Positions 1-10,600 of a stretch of 64,000 nt of DNA are shown here, in pieces. Source of the stretch: Pseudoalteromonas sp. XMcav2-N. Its GTDB lineage: Bacteria; Pseudomonadota; Gammaproteobacteria; Enterobacterales; Alteromonadaceae. The position numbers and the translations under genes were made by a program. Where the stretch lies: positions 93,720 through 157,719 of the forward strand of contig NZ_JAMXSF010000014.1 of NCBI RefSeq assembly GCF_024124545.1, written 5' to 3'. The notes under the pieces are model-generated. The model searched no databases and was not told the origin of the DNA. It saw nothing but the letters and a program-made list of their open reading frames with translations. Each line of letters opens with the position of its first letter. Position 1 is the first letter of the stretch.

Positions 1-2
1 GC

Positions 3-893
3 CCAATGGCTGAATTTTCAATGACAGAAGCCGATCGAGCCGAGCTGTCATTGGCCGGGTGGCTGCATGACTGTGGCAAAATCGCCATCCCTGAATATGT
101 TATGGATAAAGCCACAAAGCTAGAATCCGTTAATGATCGTATTGCACTCATTGATGCCAGGATAGAAATCGCAAAGCGTGATCTCGAACTGGATTACACC
201 AAGCGTATTTTACGCTTTGAACGAGATGGTGATGAGGCACAGGTATGTCACCTGAGCGCGGAACTGGACGAGAAACTGGCGCAATTAGAGCAAGATCGTC
301 AATTTTTGCGCCACGCCAATATCGGCGGAGAGTTTATGCGCGAAGAGGATCAACAGCGTGTGAAACAAATTGCTGAACAAACCACGGTCAGGATTGGCAC
401 CGAATTACACCCCTTACTCAGCGAAAATGAGGTGTATAACCTCAGTATTGCACGCGGCACTTTGACTACAGAAGAAAGGCAAATCATTAATCGTCATATG
501 GACATCACGCTGGAAATGTTAGAAGCATTGCCCTTTCCTAAGCACTTGCGTCGCGTTCCGGAATTTGCCGGGGGTCATCATGAAAAAATGGATGGCACAG
601 GCTACCCAAGGGGACTGACCCGTGAGCAAATGTCCGTTCCAGCTCGTATCATGGCGATTGCTGATATTTTTGAAGCGCTGACGGCAGCAGATCGCCCCTA
701 CAAAGATGCAAAAAAGCTCAGTGAATGCTTGTTTATCATGGGGAAAATGAAGCTCGGAGATCATATAGACCCCGATTTATTCGATGTGTTTGTCAACTCT
801 AAGGTGTATTTAAAGTACGCACAGCAATTCTTAAAGCCAGAACAAATCGATGAAGTGGTACACGAAAAGATCCCTGGATATGAGAAAAAATAG
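3..893 (+). CDS. HD-GYP domain cyclic-di-GMP phosphodiesterase, C-terminal part (5' cut by window edge)
   Basis: The reading frame is open to the left edge, so the N-terminus (probably a sensory or receiver domain) is missing. The visible part carries the HD motif as HDCGK, then IPE, and later the signature HHEKMDGTGYPRGL. The segment ADIFEALTAADRPYK is also typical of HD-GYP proteins. The expected role is hydrolysis of cyclic di-GMP in the cytoplasm, which controls motility and biofilm. Between the HD helix and the next conserved His there is an insertion of roughly 100 residues with coiled-coil character, so the domain is longer than the textbook one. The first in-frame ATG is at 6, but it is unlikely to be the true start. 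Confidence 0.85.
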   Translation, partial: PMAEFSMTEADRAELSLAGWLHDCGKIAIPEYVMDKATKLESVNDRIALIDARIEIAKRDLELDYTKRILRFERDGDEAQVCHLSAELDEKLAQLEQDRQFLRHANIGGEFMREEDQQRVKQIAEQTTVRIGTELHPLLSENEVYNLSIARGTLTTEERQIINRHMDITLEMLEALPFPKHLRRVPEFAGGHHEKMDGTGYPRGLTREQMSVPARIMAIADIFEALTAADRPYKDAKKLSECLFIMGKMKLGDHIDPDLFDVFVNSKVYLKYAQQFLKPEQIDEVVHEKIPGYEKK

Positions 894-1066
894 GGCCGAA
901 AAATAACTGCCAATAATGGTGTGCATTGACAATGTAGCTGTGACGACTTGTTATCTCTGCGGCCCTATATCTAGGGGTAACATATTTGTTGTTATTATTA
1001 TTTAGTACGGAATACAATCATCCTGTTACAGCACGGGTATCCTGTGAATGGTATTGATGAATCTAA

Positions 1067-1104
1067 CCAGCGATGCAGCAGCAGTAGGACCACTGCATCG
1101 CTGG
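1067..1104. repeat. Perfect 12-bp inverted repeat (hairpin)
   Basis: CCAGCGATGCAG at 1067-1078 is matched exactly by CTGCATCGCTGG at 1093-1104, with a 14-base loop. No T run follows on either side, so it is not a classical terminator. It could be an RNA hairpin, a repetitive extragenic palindrome or a protein-binding site. Confidence 0.6.
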
Positions 1105-1568
1105 AACTCAGTCCTTGATAATCATCGACCTTTCCTTGTGAACGTCTGGGACACATAACTGCGGGTGGCAGGTGCTCACCCTATGCTTCCAACACTATTC
1201 CTGTTGCTCTCCTTGTGTTGGTCCAGACCTGTTTATTATTATTGTTATTATACCACCTGCTTGTTGCAAAATAAGCAACTAACGTACCCGAAACAACTAC
1301 AAGATGATTTCGCAGTACATTCTGAGCTAACACCAGACATTCCTTTCTCGATCCTTCGGGGCCTGGTACCTACTCCTTCCTTTCCTTGCAAGCAGTATTG
1401 TCCGTCAATCACTTACCTCCCTTGGTTGTGCTGGCAAACTGCGCCAGATTACAGACTAAGTTACAACCATTCATCAGTCCTTGTCCGGTTGTTGTTAACT
1501 CGGTTGAAACTATAAAAATTTATCTCAAGTTTCGAAACAACTGTTACATCTCTTTTTTATAACCAAAA

Positions 1569-1597
1569 AAATAAGCCTTTATATCAAAGGCTTATTT
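1569..1597 (-). terminator. Rho-independent terminator of the small secreted protein gene
   Basis: AAATAAGCCTTT and AAAGGCTTATTT form a perfect stem around a five-base loop. Read on the minus strand, the stem runs directly into a T-rich tail, 30 bases after the stop of the gene that ends at 1627. Confidence 0.8.
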
Positions 1598-1626
1598 CGT
1601 TTATCTGTTCAAAAATAATGATGATG

Positions 1627-1794
1627 CTATTTCTTCGCATTAACTATTTCAAAAGGCCATTCACAAAACGGCCCAACGCGACACTCTTTTACAGGGCCTA
1701 TATCATCTTCCCTGGAGGCCTCAGCGGTAGACGATGTCATTGATACACACACCACAGTCAACGCATAGGCAATGCTTTTAATTGCTTTAGTCAA
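1627..1794 (-). CDS. Small secreted protein, function unknown
   Basis: This short gene (55 residues) is not recognised. A TTG start at 1794 is preferred because AAAAGG lies nine bases upstream. A farther in-frame TTG at 1830 would add 12 residues without a good binding site. Residues 1-26 form a signal peptide: Lys-rich N-terminus, hydrophobic core and a cleavage site after STAEA. The mature part is only about 29 residues and has two Cys (CRVGPFC), which could form a disulfide. A strong terminator follows at once, so the gene is probably a single transcription unit. Confidence 0.55.
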   Translation of the reverse strand: MTKAIKSIAYALTVVCVSMTSSTAEASREDDIGPVKECRVGPFCEWPFEIVNAKK

Positions 1795-1881
1795 AATGAT
1801 GATCCTTTTATTTGATTGGGTAAAGTACAAACAGAGGTCAATAATAATTATTAGAAAGAGGACCTCTTTCAGGGATCTATG

Positions 1882-4068
1882 TTAGTGGTTTATTGTCATT
1901 CCGACAACAGCGGTATCATTTATTTGTACAGATAAGGCTAAGACTTTGCTGCCAGTAGCATCTGTGGATATGGTGGGATAAAATGCGTAAAAGCGATGTG
2001 CATCTTGGCTATATTCGCCGGTACGCCAGTTAAGTGTGTGAAGGTAAGTTTTGCGGGCATCAAATGTACTCCAGATAACCACATCGCCCCTGACATACCA
2101 GCGGCAGATATATCTGAAGTCAATTTTATGATTAAGGGCAATTGCATCACTGTCCAAATCACTGAAGTAATAAAGTGAACCATCACCTGTGGTTGCTGCA
2201 GCTGCTATATATCCATCGCCAACCGGGCGGATAGAGCGGTACTTAGGCAACAGTAAAGCGCTCATTTTAGTCTCGATACTGTAACTCTGTATTTCCCATT
2301 CTCCGGCGACATTCACTCCATAGTAAATGTACTTGTTATCCATACTAAACACAGCATCACTGGTTATTTCTGATGAGGAAGTGATGTACTCGACCTGTCT
2401 GTCTTCCATCGATAAGAGTGCTAATTTTCCCCCTTGCTTCAGCAGTATGCCTTTAGCAGTGTGAGAAATGCTTAACAGCTCCAGCATTTCTTTACTGACC
2501 AAATAAGGTTCTACTTCACGTGTATCGAGTGACAGCCGGCCTATCGTAAATGTCTCATTGTGCAGGAGTAAAACCCATTTATGCGCTTCAGAACTGTCAT
2601 CGTAGTACATGTTTACAATCTGAGGCTCCGCATCGATGACATTCAAAACCTGACTCTGTGCCCCAAGCGATTGCTCCAGATACAAACGATTGGCCCGAGT
2701 TAACGCCTGTTGAGTCAGTAAAATATCGGTCCCATTGTGCGAATCTAATGCGCGCAGCAACGTCTCGTTATCTTCAATTAGCCTGATTTCTTCCCCCGTC
2801 TCCAGATCGAGCTGGATCAGACTTGTTCTACCCAGTAGCAATATAGTTTGCAGGTTCTTCCATTCCACATGGCGAATTGGTGCCTTCCTGCTATATATCA
2901 GTGTTTGCTCTTTGTTTTCCAGGTTTAGCAGCACCACGTGATGATGCCCCTGGCCTTCTTTTAACAAGGCTAACTGTCGCAGGTCCGGAGAAATACTAAC
3001 ATCATACAAGATCTCATTAGGCTCACTGAGGGTGAATAACCGAGAATATTGGCGAGACTGCAGATCCAGTGCGTAAAGCATACTATCCTCTGCCCCAGCC
3101 TGGATCATGGGAAACAGCACTTCTGAAGGGTGTCGCCCCTCTGAAATGTAACCGATAGATTCGACACCTTCAAGCAGGGTTATCTGACCCTGTTCCGGTT
3201 CCGCCATGGTCAGTGGAAGCAAACGCAAGGCAGTGCTTCCGTTTACAAAATCAACATACACCAAGACCTTATCATTCTGAGCAAACTGTACAGCAAGAAC
3301 ATTTTCTGCATTATGTGTCAGCTGCCTGGTGGTACCATTTTGTCTGTCAAAAATATATACCTGACGATCTTCTTCTATCGATGTACGTCCGCTAAAAGCA
3401 ATATAACGACCATCGCTGGAAACCGAAAGATCCAATTTTTCGCCATTAAAAGACGTAACCTGATCTAAATCGGCCACCTCCACCACTTGGGTTTCCTTAA
3501 TAAAGGTGCTAATTGCATCATACTTTACCCAGCCCACAACCATCGCCAACACCATGGCAAACGCCAGCCAGGTCGCGAACCATCTGTCACCAGCGGATTT
3601 ATCAGGCTCAGAGATTAATTCAGCAGCGCCAATACTTTGATCAGGTTGCGTTTGTGCACTATCACCTGTCTCTCCTGGTAATACATCATTGGTTCGTACG
3701 TCATTGGGTGGCACGTCGTCTGGCTCGAGGCTTTCCACAGGCGCAACCTCACAGACCAGTTTATAACCCCTTTTAGAAACCGATTTCACATAACGTGCGT
3801 TGGCAATATCGCTGTCACCCAGAATCAACCTGAGTTTTTTTACGGCACTACGCACGGCAGTATCAGAGACAATGCGATCTGACCAGACTTGCTGATGTAA
3901 TTCTTCGATGCTCACATATCTGTCTCGATTTTCATACAGATACAGCAACAACGCCATGACCTTAGGCTCAATGGCAACCTCTACGGCATCACGGTATAGA
4001 ACCTGATCGCCGAGATCCAGAACAAATGCCCCGAGTGTTGTCAGTTTAAGCTCTTTTAACGAAGACAT
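1882..4068 (-). CDS. CadC/ToxR-like transmembrane transcriptional regulator with TolB-like sensor domain
   Basis: Residue numbers count from a TTG three codons upstream of the chosen ATG at 4068. An OmpR-type winged helix fills about 10-108, including the wing motif KSVSKRGYKLV. An acidic, Pro-rich linker follows, then a single membrane segment near 166-184. About 540 periplasmic residues with repeated beta-propeller-like strands (SSDGRYIAFSG, SMDNKYIYYG) complete the protein. This is the layout of membrane-bound regulators such as CadC, where the outer domain senses a signal and the inner domain binds DNA. The target is unknown; the nearest genes are the small secreted protein and the lipoprotein upstream. 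The start is not backed by a strong ribosome binding site. Confidence 0.85.
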   Translation of the reverse strand: MSSLKELKLTTLGAFVLDLGDQVLYRDAVEVAIEPKVMALLLYLYENRDRYVSIEELHQQVWSDRIVSDTAVRSAVKKLRLILGDSDIANARYVKSVSKRGYKLVCEVAPVESLEPDDVPPNDVRTNDVLPGETGDSAQTQPDQSIGAAELISEPDKSAGDRWFATWLAFAMVLAMVVGWVKYDAISTFIKETQVVEVADLDQVTSFNGEKLDLSVSSDGRYIAFSGRTSIEEDRQVYIFDRQNGTTRQLTHNAENVLAVQFAQNDKVLVYVDFVNGSTALRLLPLTMAEPEQGQITLLEGVESIGYISEGRHPSEVLFPMIQAGAEDSMLYALDLQSRQYSRLFTLSEPNEILYDVSISPDLRQLALLKEGQGHHHVVLLNLENKEQTLIYSRKAPIRHVEWKNLQTILLLGRTSLIQLDLETGEEIRLIEDNETLLRALDSHNGTDILLTQQALTRANRLYLEQSLGAQSQVLNVIDAEPQIVNMYYDDSSEAHKWVLLLHNETFTIGRLSLDTREVEPYLVSKEMLELLSISHTAKGILLKQGGKLALLSMEDRQVEYITSSSEITSDAVFSMDNKYIYYGVNVAGEWEIQSYSIETKMSALLLPKYRSIRPVGDGYIAAAATTGDGSLYYFSDLDSDAIALNHKIDFRYICRWYVRGDVVIWSTFDARKTYLHTLNWRTGEYSQDAHRFYAFYPTISTDATGSKVLALSVQINDTAVVGMTINH

Positions 4069-4531
4069 GGCATCCAATCAAAGTGGTCAAAATTCCAATT
4101 ATTGATAGGCGAGAAGGCCGCCTGGCCCAGTATTACAATAATACGTTGAGTGCTATTGCAGGCGCCACAGGCAAGCTTTACTTCAATGATAATAGTATTT
4201 TACGATTTCAAATCGTCACAATTGACAAGATTAGCAGGGAAGAGAAACCAAGTTCAACTAAAACCTGCCAAACACATTTCAGTGAACGTTAAAACTTGTT
4301 GCAAGTGTGTCTAATTATTTCGAAATATACAATTCTATAGATAGAAACTCATTTACACGCATAAATAATTCAATGTTCAACATTCTTTTCCCCTGTTAGT
4401 ATTAACCTCTAATCAGCCAGTTTCCCAACCCCAAGCTCCTCAGGAAAGTCAGTCAAGAGGCAATACGATGAGGCAAACCCAACTGCGCAATAAATATCAC
4501 TTTATGCTCTGTGCGAAACACAGTGTGATGA
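4069..4531. other. Intergenic, AT-rich, no gene seen
   Basis: This is the upstream region of the CadC-like regulator and the downstream region of the lipoprotein gene. A 69-codon plus-strand frame at 4083-4292 shows no family likeness and is not annotated. I see no clear promoter or RNA structure. Confidence 0.5.
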
Positions 4532-5722
4532 TCAACCACAAATATTCGCATAGATATATATTGCGTCACTGCGGGCAAAGCTCAGTGCAACCTTGCCAGA
4601 TGAGATAAATGCAACAGAGGTGGGCGCCTGTCTATTCTGCACATCAAGCTGAGATAAAAACTGCCATTGATCACCCCTTACCCGGGAAAATGTATAAACC
4701 TGACTGGAGGACTCCGACAAAGCCAGCATACATTGTCCTGTGGGATCAAAATCCAGACGAGAAATGGCGGCCAGTGACAGACCTTCAGGTCCTCTTAGTT
4801 CAACAGAGTGTTTATAATGACCCTGTGGATCAGGGCTATAAACCAATACCCCGTGTTTTTGTGCCACCAGCAACTCCTCGCTCTGTGGCACAAACGCCAC
4901 GAACATAGGCGCTGTCAGCGCCACTTGATGGGCTAACGGCAATGTTTGTTGCAACACCAGCGACTGTGTATCAGAGCCATCAAAGATAGCCACCTGATTA
5001 GCCTGCATACCCGCAACCGCCACTTTGCGACCACTGCCGGAAAGCGCGACAGAAACGGCTCCGCCCAGTGCGCTCACCTGCTCAGCCCGAACGGTGTGAC
5101 TGATCCGTAACAGCCCCTGTGAGCTCAGCTGCACTAAAGCCTGCGACACATTAGCAGCAACGTAACTGATCCCATCGGTACCACCTGCAATCGCATATGG
5201 ACCCAACAGTGCCAGCTGGTCTTCGGCGGCAGTGATTGGCTCGCCCTGTCTGAATACCCGTTTCGCATCTATCCGATCGGATAAATAAGAGAGCAAAACC
5301 AGTTTATCATCATGCTGCAGGCGGAACTGCGCGACGGCACCGCTGTAGAAGCTGACCACCTGAATGTCCCGATTCATACCGGTAAACGTCATATCCGACG
5401 CCCCCACCAACATTCCCTCAGCCTCACTGCCTGAGATTATGTCCAGCATAGTCAGTGACCCGTCATCAGCCACACGATACGCAGCCAGAGCATCATCATC
5501 CGCACTGACCGCATATAGCACTTTTCGGGACTCATCGAATAGCAGGCGTCGTACATTATCCAGCCCGTCGATGCCATTTTGGTTGTCTACATAGCGATGT
5601 ACCAAAGCAGTACCGGGCGAGCGCTCTTTGACTGCGGCGCACCCGGCTAACGCACAGCTCAAACCAGAGAATATAAAGAAGTGGTGCAGCCAGTGCCTTA
5701 CTGCGACAGAGTTAAATATCAT
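4532..5722 (-). CDS. Beta-propeller lipoprotein (lactonase/YVTN-like), substrate unknown
   Basis: The start is ATG 5722, with GGAGGG five bases upstream. A longer open frame reaching 5818 is rejected because it lacks a signal sequence. The N-terminus is a lipoprotein signal with lipobox LAGC near residues 24-27, so the protein should be anchored in a membrane. The rest has repeating segments such as RRLLFDESRKVLYAVSADDD and SVALSGSGRKVAVAGMQ, as in seven-bladed lactonase-like or YVTN propellers. No catalytic residues can be assigned. It may bind a ligand or act as a scaffold. The response regulator gene ends 95 bases upstream on the same strand. Confidence 0.7.
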   Translation of the reverse strand: MIFNSVAVRHWLHHFFIFSGLSCALAGCAAVKERSPGTALVHRYVDNQNGIDGLDNVRRLLFDESRKVLYAVSADDDALAAYRVADDGSLTMLDIISGSEAEGMLVGASDMTFTGMNRDIQVVSFYSGAVAQFRLQHDDKLVLLSYLSDRIDAKRVFRQGEPITAAEDQLALLGPYAIAGGTDGISYVAANVSQALVQLSSQGLLRISHTVRAEQVSALGGAVSVALSGSGRKVAVAGMQANQVAIFDGSDTQSLVLQQTLPLAHQVALTAPMFVAFVPQSEELLVAQKHGVLVYSPDPQGHYKHSVELRGPEGLSLAAISRLDFDPTGQCMLALSESSSQVYTFSRVRGDQWQFLSQLDVQNRQAPTSVAFISSGKVALSFARSDAIYIYANICG

Positions 5723-5817
5723 CGTCCCTCCTGCGGACAGTTGGTTATTCCGTTGCTTTGCGATAGCATCTTTGAAGACCTGCCCACATACATGATTGCG
5801 AATCGAATCACCCGGCA

Positions 5818-6717
5818 TTAAACCCCGACAATCAGCATTTTTCCCTGAGCCATACCCTCGCGCTCACAGCTCAAGTCCAGGCGACTATCGAGTGGGTACT
5901 GATACAAACGTTCCAGCTTGGGGTGGCGCTGGTACAAAAATGTGCAACTTCGGACAAACAGGCTCATTTTGCTCTGTTTATCCAGAAATGCATAGGCCGT
6001 TTTAGACAATGCCTCTTTACAGGCCGTCATGATTTCCGGATTTACCTGATTTAAATGAATGGCATTGTGTGCCTCTTCTTCGGGGATCACTTGCAAACTA
6101 CTGGCTAATACACAGGCTGCGTACACATCCAGCACCCCAATTACCCTGGGTTTTTGGCTGCCACGCTCTGCATACACCACCATCACACAGGGGACTTTGC
6201 TTTCATCCAACTGTTGCGCCTTGATGGGTTTTAAAATCAGAGAGTCGCTGATATTTTTCTGCATCAGGCGCTCCAGCATATCGGTTTTTGGTAATGCCAG
6301 CTCTTCTCGAAGTGGTACTGCCTCATCCTCAGCAATCACTTCATTGGCCTCTAGTTCTAGCACCAATGGCATAATCGCACTACGCAGCGCATCGTCACTA
6401 AAGGGTTTGGACAGAAAAAACGCACAGCCCAAAGAGTTCGCGTATTCTATCTGTGCTGTGTCATCAACGGTAGAAATCATCGCTACCGGCAGCTCTGGGT
6501 GACTAACGCGCAGAGTTTCAAGCAACTCGATGCCTGTTTTGTCCGGCATATGCCAGTCAGTCAGGATGATCTGCGGTTGCCAGCTATCAATCTGTTCCAG
6601 TGCATCATCCACACGACTGGCACAGCGCAAAAACAGCTTTCGGTATTCAAACTGTTGTAGAGCACGCCGGATGATTTCACAGGTCGCATGGCTATCGTCA
6701 ACGATCAGAACTTTCAC
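5818..6717 (-). CDS. Response regulator with CheY-like receiver and unknown C-terminal domain
   Basis: Residues 1-120 are a receiver domain: acidic pair D7-D8, phospho-acceptor D54 in LTDWHMPDKTG, and conserved K104 in FLSKPF. The C-terminal 150 residues (about 145-299) carry no DNA-binding, GGDEF or HD-GYP motif and are not recognised. The protein probably works as a phosphorylation-controlled adaptor in the cytoplasm. The divergent neighbour is a membrane coiled-coil protein, and a sensor kinase without its own receiver follows at 7673. That kinase is a plausible partner, but the link is inference. Confidence 0.8.
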   Translation of the reverse strand: MKVLIVDDSHATCEIIRRALQQFEYRKLFLRCASRVDDALEQIDSWQPQIILTDWHMPDKTGIELLETLRVSHPELPVAMISTVDDTAQIEYANSLGCAFFLSKPFSDDALRSAIMPLVLELEANEVIAEDEAVPLREELALPKTDMLERLMQKNISDSLILKPIKAQQLDESKVPCVMVVYAERGSQKPRVIGVLDVYAACVLASSLQVIPEEEAHNAIHLNQVNPEIMTACKEALSKTAYAFLDKQSKMSLFVRSCTFLYQRHPKLERLYQYPLDSRLDLSCEREGMAQGKMLIVGV

Positions 6718-6816
6718 TCTTTACCCTAACGCAATTATTCTTGTTAAGTATAGGCAGAATTTTCAACGAAAACTAAACTTATCTTATTGATAAACAAAAG
6801 CGGCGTATCACAGCTT

Positions 6817-7587
6817 ATGGTTCCTCTCGAAGTTTACCAATACGTAGCGCTGAATGTCGGGCTGCTGATCCTGGCAGCCTGGTTCTATATTTTATTATTG
6901 ATTTTAAGAGAGTTTCGTCAGTTTGCCGGGACTTTTTTAAACCACAAACAAGCCGCACCAGACAACGACGAACTGCTTGCACAGTGCCGCGAATCGGTGA
7001 CCCGGGCCAGTCAATTTACACAGCAGCACAGCAAAACCATTGCGGAACTTTTGCAGGTACAAATGACACTCGAAAATCAGCTCTCCCAGATCCGAGCATC
7101 AACTGCGGATCACATTACCAAAGAAGAGCAGGGGTCAATCAATGAGCTGAACAAAAAGCTCATCCGCTCTCATAAACTCATCAAGCGACTGAAAGGTGAA
7201 CTGGATAACAGCGGTAAAAAACTGCGCCATGTCAGCTCCAAACTGGAACATCAATTCCAGTCTGCCGACACTCTGCGCCAGGCAAATACGCAGTTACAGG
7301 AAGAGCTGGAACAGCTTAAGCAGGACAAAACGGGCTCATCCGCTAACGTTATGAGCGACCAGCAAACCCAAACTTTACTTAATCAGTACAAGCGGCAAAT
7401 CGAGGAACAAAATCAGCTGATAGATCAACTCTCTGTAGAACATGAGGGTGACGGCAGCAGCGCAGAAGTCGCGGCCCTCAAAGCGGAGCTGGAACAGACC
7501 CGACAAAAACTAACCCACCTGAGCAAAGAGAAAAACTTTGTAGAGAGCCGCTACCTTGAAGCCATCAAGCAAAATAAGCCGCAATAA
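6817..7587 (+). CDS. Single-pass membrane protein with long coiled coil
   Basis: From ATG 6817 the protein has an N-terminal membrane helix (LNVGLLILAAWFYILLLIL, about residues 9-30). About 220 mostly heptad-like residues rich in Gln, Glu, Lys and Leu follow and should form an extended coiled coil in the cytoplasm. A TTG ten codons upstream is an alternative start; neither has a strong ribosome binding site. No enzymatic motif is visible. Its place between a response regulator and a sensor kinase gene suggests a structural or scaffold role, but no function can be named. Confidence 0.65.
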   Translation: MVPLEVYQYVALNVGLLILAAWFYILLLILREFRQFAGTFLNHKQAAPDNDELLAQCRESVTRASQFTQQHSKTIAELLQVQMTLENQLSQIRASTADHITKEEQGSINELNKKLIRSHKLIKRLKGELDNSGKKLRHVSSKLEHQFQSADTLRQANTQLQEELEQLKQDKTGSSANVMSDQQTQTLLNQYKRQIEEQNQLIDQLSVEHEGDGSSAEVAALKAELEQTRQKLTHLSKEKNFVESRYLEAIKQNKPQ

Positions 7588-7612
7588 ACCCGGCGCACAT
7601 CGTGTCGGGTTA
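7587..7612 (+). terminator. Possible terminator after the coiled-coil gene
   Basis: AACCCG and CGGGTT bracket a second small stem (CAC-atc-GTG) directly after the stop codon. The T run is weak, so termination is uncertain. Confidence 0.35.
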
Positions 7613-7672
7613 TCTATACTGGATAGGCATATACCGGTATTACCTCAGCGCACTCAATCTGGGGGAGCATAA

Positions 7673-10600
7673 GTGATTCGATTACCTGGCCTGCAGCGCG
7701 TAGCGGCTTTATTCTTAGTGTTATGTACTTATCTGATGACTGCTCATAGCTATGCAGCGGTTGCAGTAACTGAGATAAACGCACATCAGAGGCAACAACC
7801 ACCGACTGGCGGCGCGTTTTTCGATCTCGGCGAATTGATTTTTCAAACCATAGGCGACAACGAACAAATTCCCCAGGGGGTGGTGACCGCACTGGCGCAG
7901 GACCGGGACGGGTTTATCTGGATCGGCACCCAGTTTGGTCTGCTGCGCTTTGATGGCTACCGCTTTGTGTCATTTCTGCATGACCCGAAGGATGATACCA
8001 GCCTGTCCGGCAGCTTTATCAGGTCCTTATGGGTAGCACCGGATGGCCGTATCTGGATAGGAACTTTCACTGATGGAATATCCGTCTACAATCCTGCAAC
8101 AGAACGCTTTAAACGTTTTGAGCATAACCCCTCCGATAACAATAGCCTGTATAACAATACTGTCCGTGCGCTAAGCGGAGATGATCAGGGTAACATTTAC
8201 GCCGCAACGGATAACGGCCTGAATCACATCGAGGCCACAACAGGTCGGGTCTCACGGCTCAAAATAACCGGCTGCGACCAGCCACTTGTACAACCACGCC
8301 TGCGTTCACTGTTACTCAGGGGTGCAAACACACTGTGGGTGGGCAGTAAAACGGGCCTCTGCCGCGTCACCTTACCAAACGGGCACGCCTCCGGGGAGGC
8401 CGATTGGCAGCAACCACTGAGTGGTGAAACCCTGGCAGCATTTAATCAACAAAATGTGTTTCGCCTGTTTCAGGACGCCAATCACGCTATCTGGGTTGGT
8501 ACCACAGATCATGGGGCTGCTTTTTTCATGCCGGGTTCTGATCAGGTGACCCGTATTCTCCATCGTCCTGGCGATCCAACCAGCCTCAGCCACCACTGGG
8601 TGAATGGCATAATACAGCCAGATCCCGATCATATCTGGCTCAGCACCTCCGGAGGCGGGATCACTGTGGTGAATGCCAACAGCGGTGCGGTGATCCGACA
8701 TATTCGCCATGATCCGCTTAACCCCTATAGTATCAACCTCGACTCTATGGGTGCCCTGCTTGTTGATGCCTCCGGGTTGATCTGGGCGGGCACCTGGGGC
8801 AACGGGCTGAATCGCCACAACCCGCACAACGGTGCGTTCAGAACGTTTGTCCGGCGATTATCCTACCCCCACTCGCTCAGTCATGAAGATGTTCGCAGCA
8901 TCACGGAGCTGGACAATGGCCAGATCTGGGTTGGTAATGCGCAAACAGGGATCGACATCATAGATCCCAGCATTGGCGTTATAGCCGGTCACCGGCCTGA
9001 TCCTGGCGATCCAGGCAAGCTTGCCGACGGCTATGTCCGGGTGATCCGGCAAACCTTTGATGGCAGCATCTGGACCGGCTCAGCCAATACCGGATTGCAC
9101 CACTTCGATCCTCTGAGTCAGCAGTTTACACGTTACAGCAAAGCCGATGGTCTGCCCGGTTATCAGGTTGTGATGTTACAGGAAACCGCCAATGGACAGC
9201 TATGGGTTGGCACCGACGAAGGGTTAGCGCTGATGGACATTCAAACCCGCCAGCTACAGCCACTGAGCGCCTTTAAAAATCATACCCTGCTAGCAGGCAA
9301 GCCAGTCCTGACGATGGCCTATATGGCCCCGGACCTTCTGTGGGTCGGCACCCGCATTGGTTTATTGGTACTTGATCTGACGGCGAAAACCGTGACCGAG
9401 ATCAGTACTCAGGCACTGACCACTGACACACTGTCAGACAGTTACATCAAAAGCTTACTGATTGATAACCAGGGCCGCCTGTTGGTCGCGACCCCGCACG
9501 GGCTCGACAGGCTGGTTCATTTCGATGGCCATCAGGCACAGTTCGAGTCACTGGATCAACTGGCAGGCAGACCGACTGGTACCGCGGGGAACCTGATGGA
9601 AGATGCGCAAGGACGGATCTGGAATGGCTATGGCTGGCTGGACCCGTCAGCGCAAAGCTTTGAAGATCTCGGCGTTGCTGATGACTGGGACACGGGGACC
9701 ATGTGGACGGGTTCCTATACTAAACTGCGCGATGGCACCCTGGTGTTTGGTGGCACAAAAGGGATCCTGTTGCTGCGCCCTGAACGCTGGACGCATTGGA
9801 CCTATCACCCGCCACTGGTGATAAGCGAGCTAGCTGTCAATAATCAGCCCGTCACAGTACCCAAACAACTGGTGCTGCCTCCTAGCACCCGCAGCTTTTC
9901 GGTCGAATTTGCCGCACTGGACTTTACTGCCCCACACAGCAATCGTTACGCCTATCAGCTGGCCGGTTATGACGAGCAGTGGATCCCGGTCGATGCCAGT
10001 AAACGCCATATTACCTACACCCGATTGCCGCCCGGTCGTTATCAACTCAAGATCAAAGGCAGCAACCGCAAGGGGCAATGGAGCCAGCATCAGTTAAACC
10101 TGGCAGTGATCCAGTTACCGGCCTGGTATGAGACCTGGTGGTTTCGCTTGGGGCTACTGCTGCTGATCACCACTTTGCTGTACCTGGCGTATTTATGGCG
10201 AATTAAAGAACTCAAACAGCAACAAGTCGGGCTCGACAACCTCGTGCAATCGCGCACCGCCAATATCTCGATGCTGGGCACCATAGGCAAAGACATCACC
10301 TCCACGTTAGATTTGTCATCGGTCCTGGAGCGTGTCTACAAGCACGTCAATGAGTTAATGGGCGCAGATGTCTTTGTGGTTGGGATATTGGATACCGAAA
10401 AGCAGCGTATCTCCTGTCGACTGGCGATTGAAAAAGGGCAAAAACTTCCGGAGTTTGAGTATGCTTTGTCCGACACTCAGCGCCCTGCCGTCTGGTGTGT
10501 CACCCACCAAAAAGAGCTCAGGGTCAATCAAATCAGCGAGCTGACGCGCTATGTCGGCCACATTGCACCGCCGGTCAGCGGTGCCGAAAGTGAGTCGCTG

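Larger units (their letters stand above)
894..1626. other. Long intergenic stretch, no convincing gene
   Basis: About 730 bases lie between the HD-GYP gene and a small minus-strand gene. A 116-codon plus-strand frame at 1165-1515 is the only long open frame. It has no clear ribosome binding site and an unlikely composition rich in Tyr, Leu, Pro and Cys. The stretch holds a perfect 12-bp inverted repeat (1067-1104) and a terminator (1569-1597). Confidence 0.6.

Noticed and set aside
1165..1515. 116-codon open frame
   Set aside because: Unlikely composition, no ribosome binding site and no family likeness.
4083..4292. 69-codon open frame
   Set aside because: No start signal and no recognisable protein features; it lies in a promoter region.
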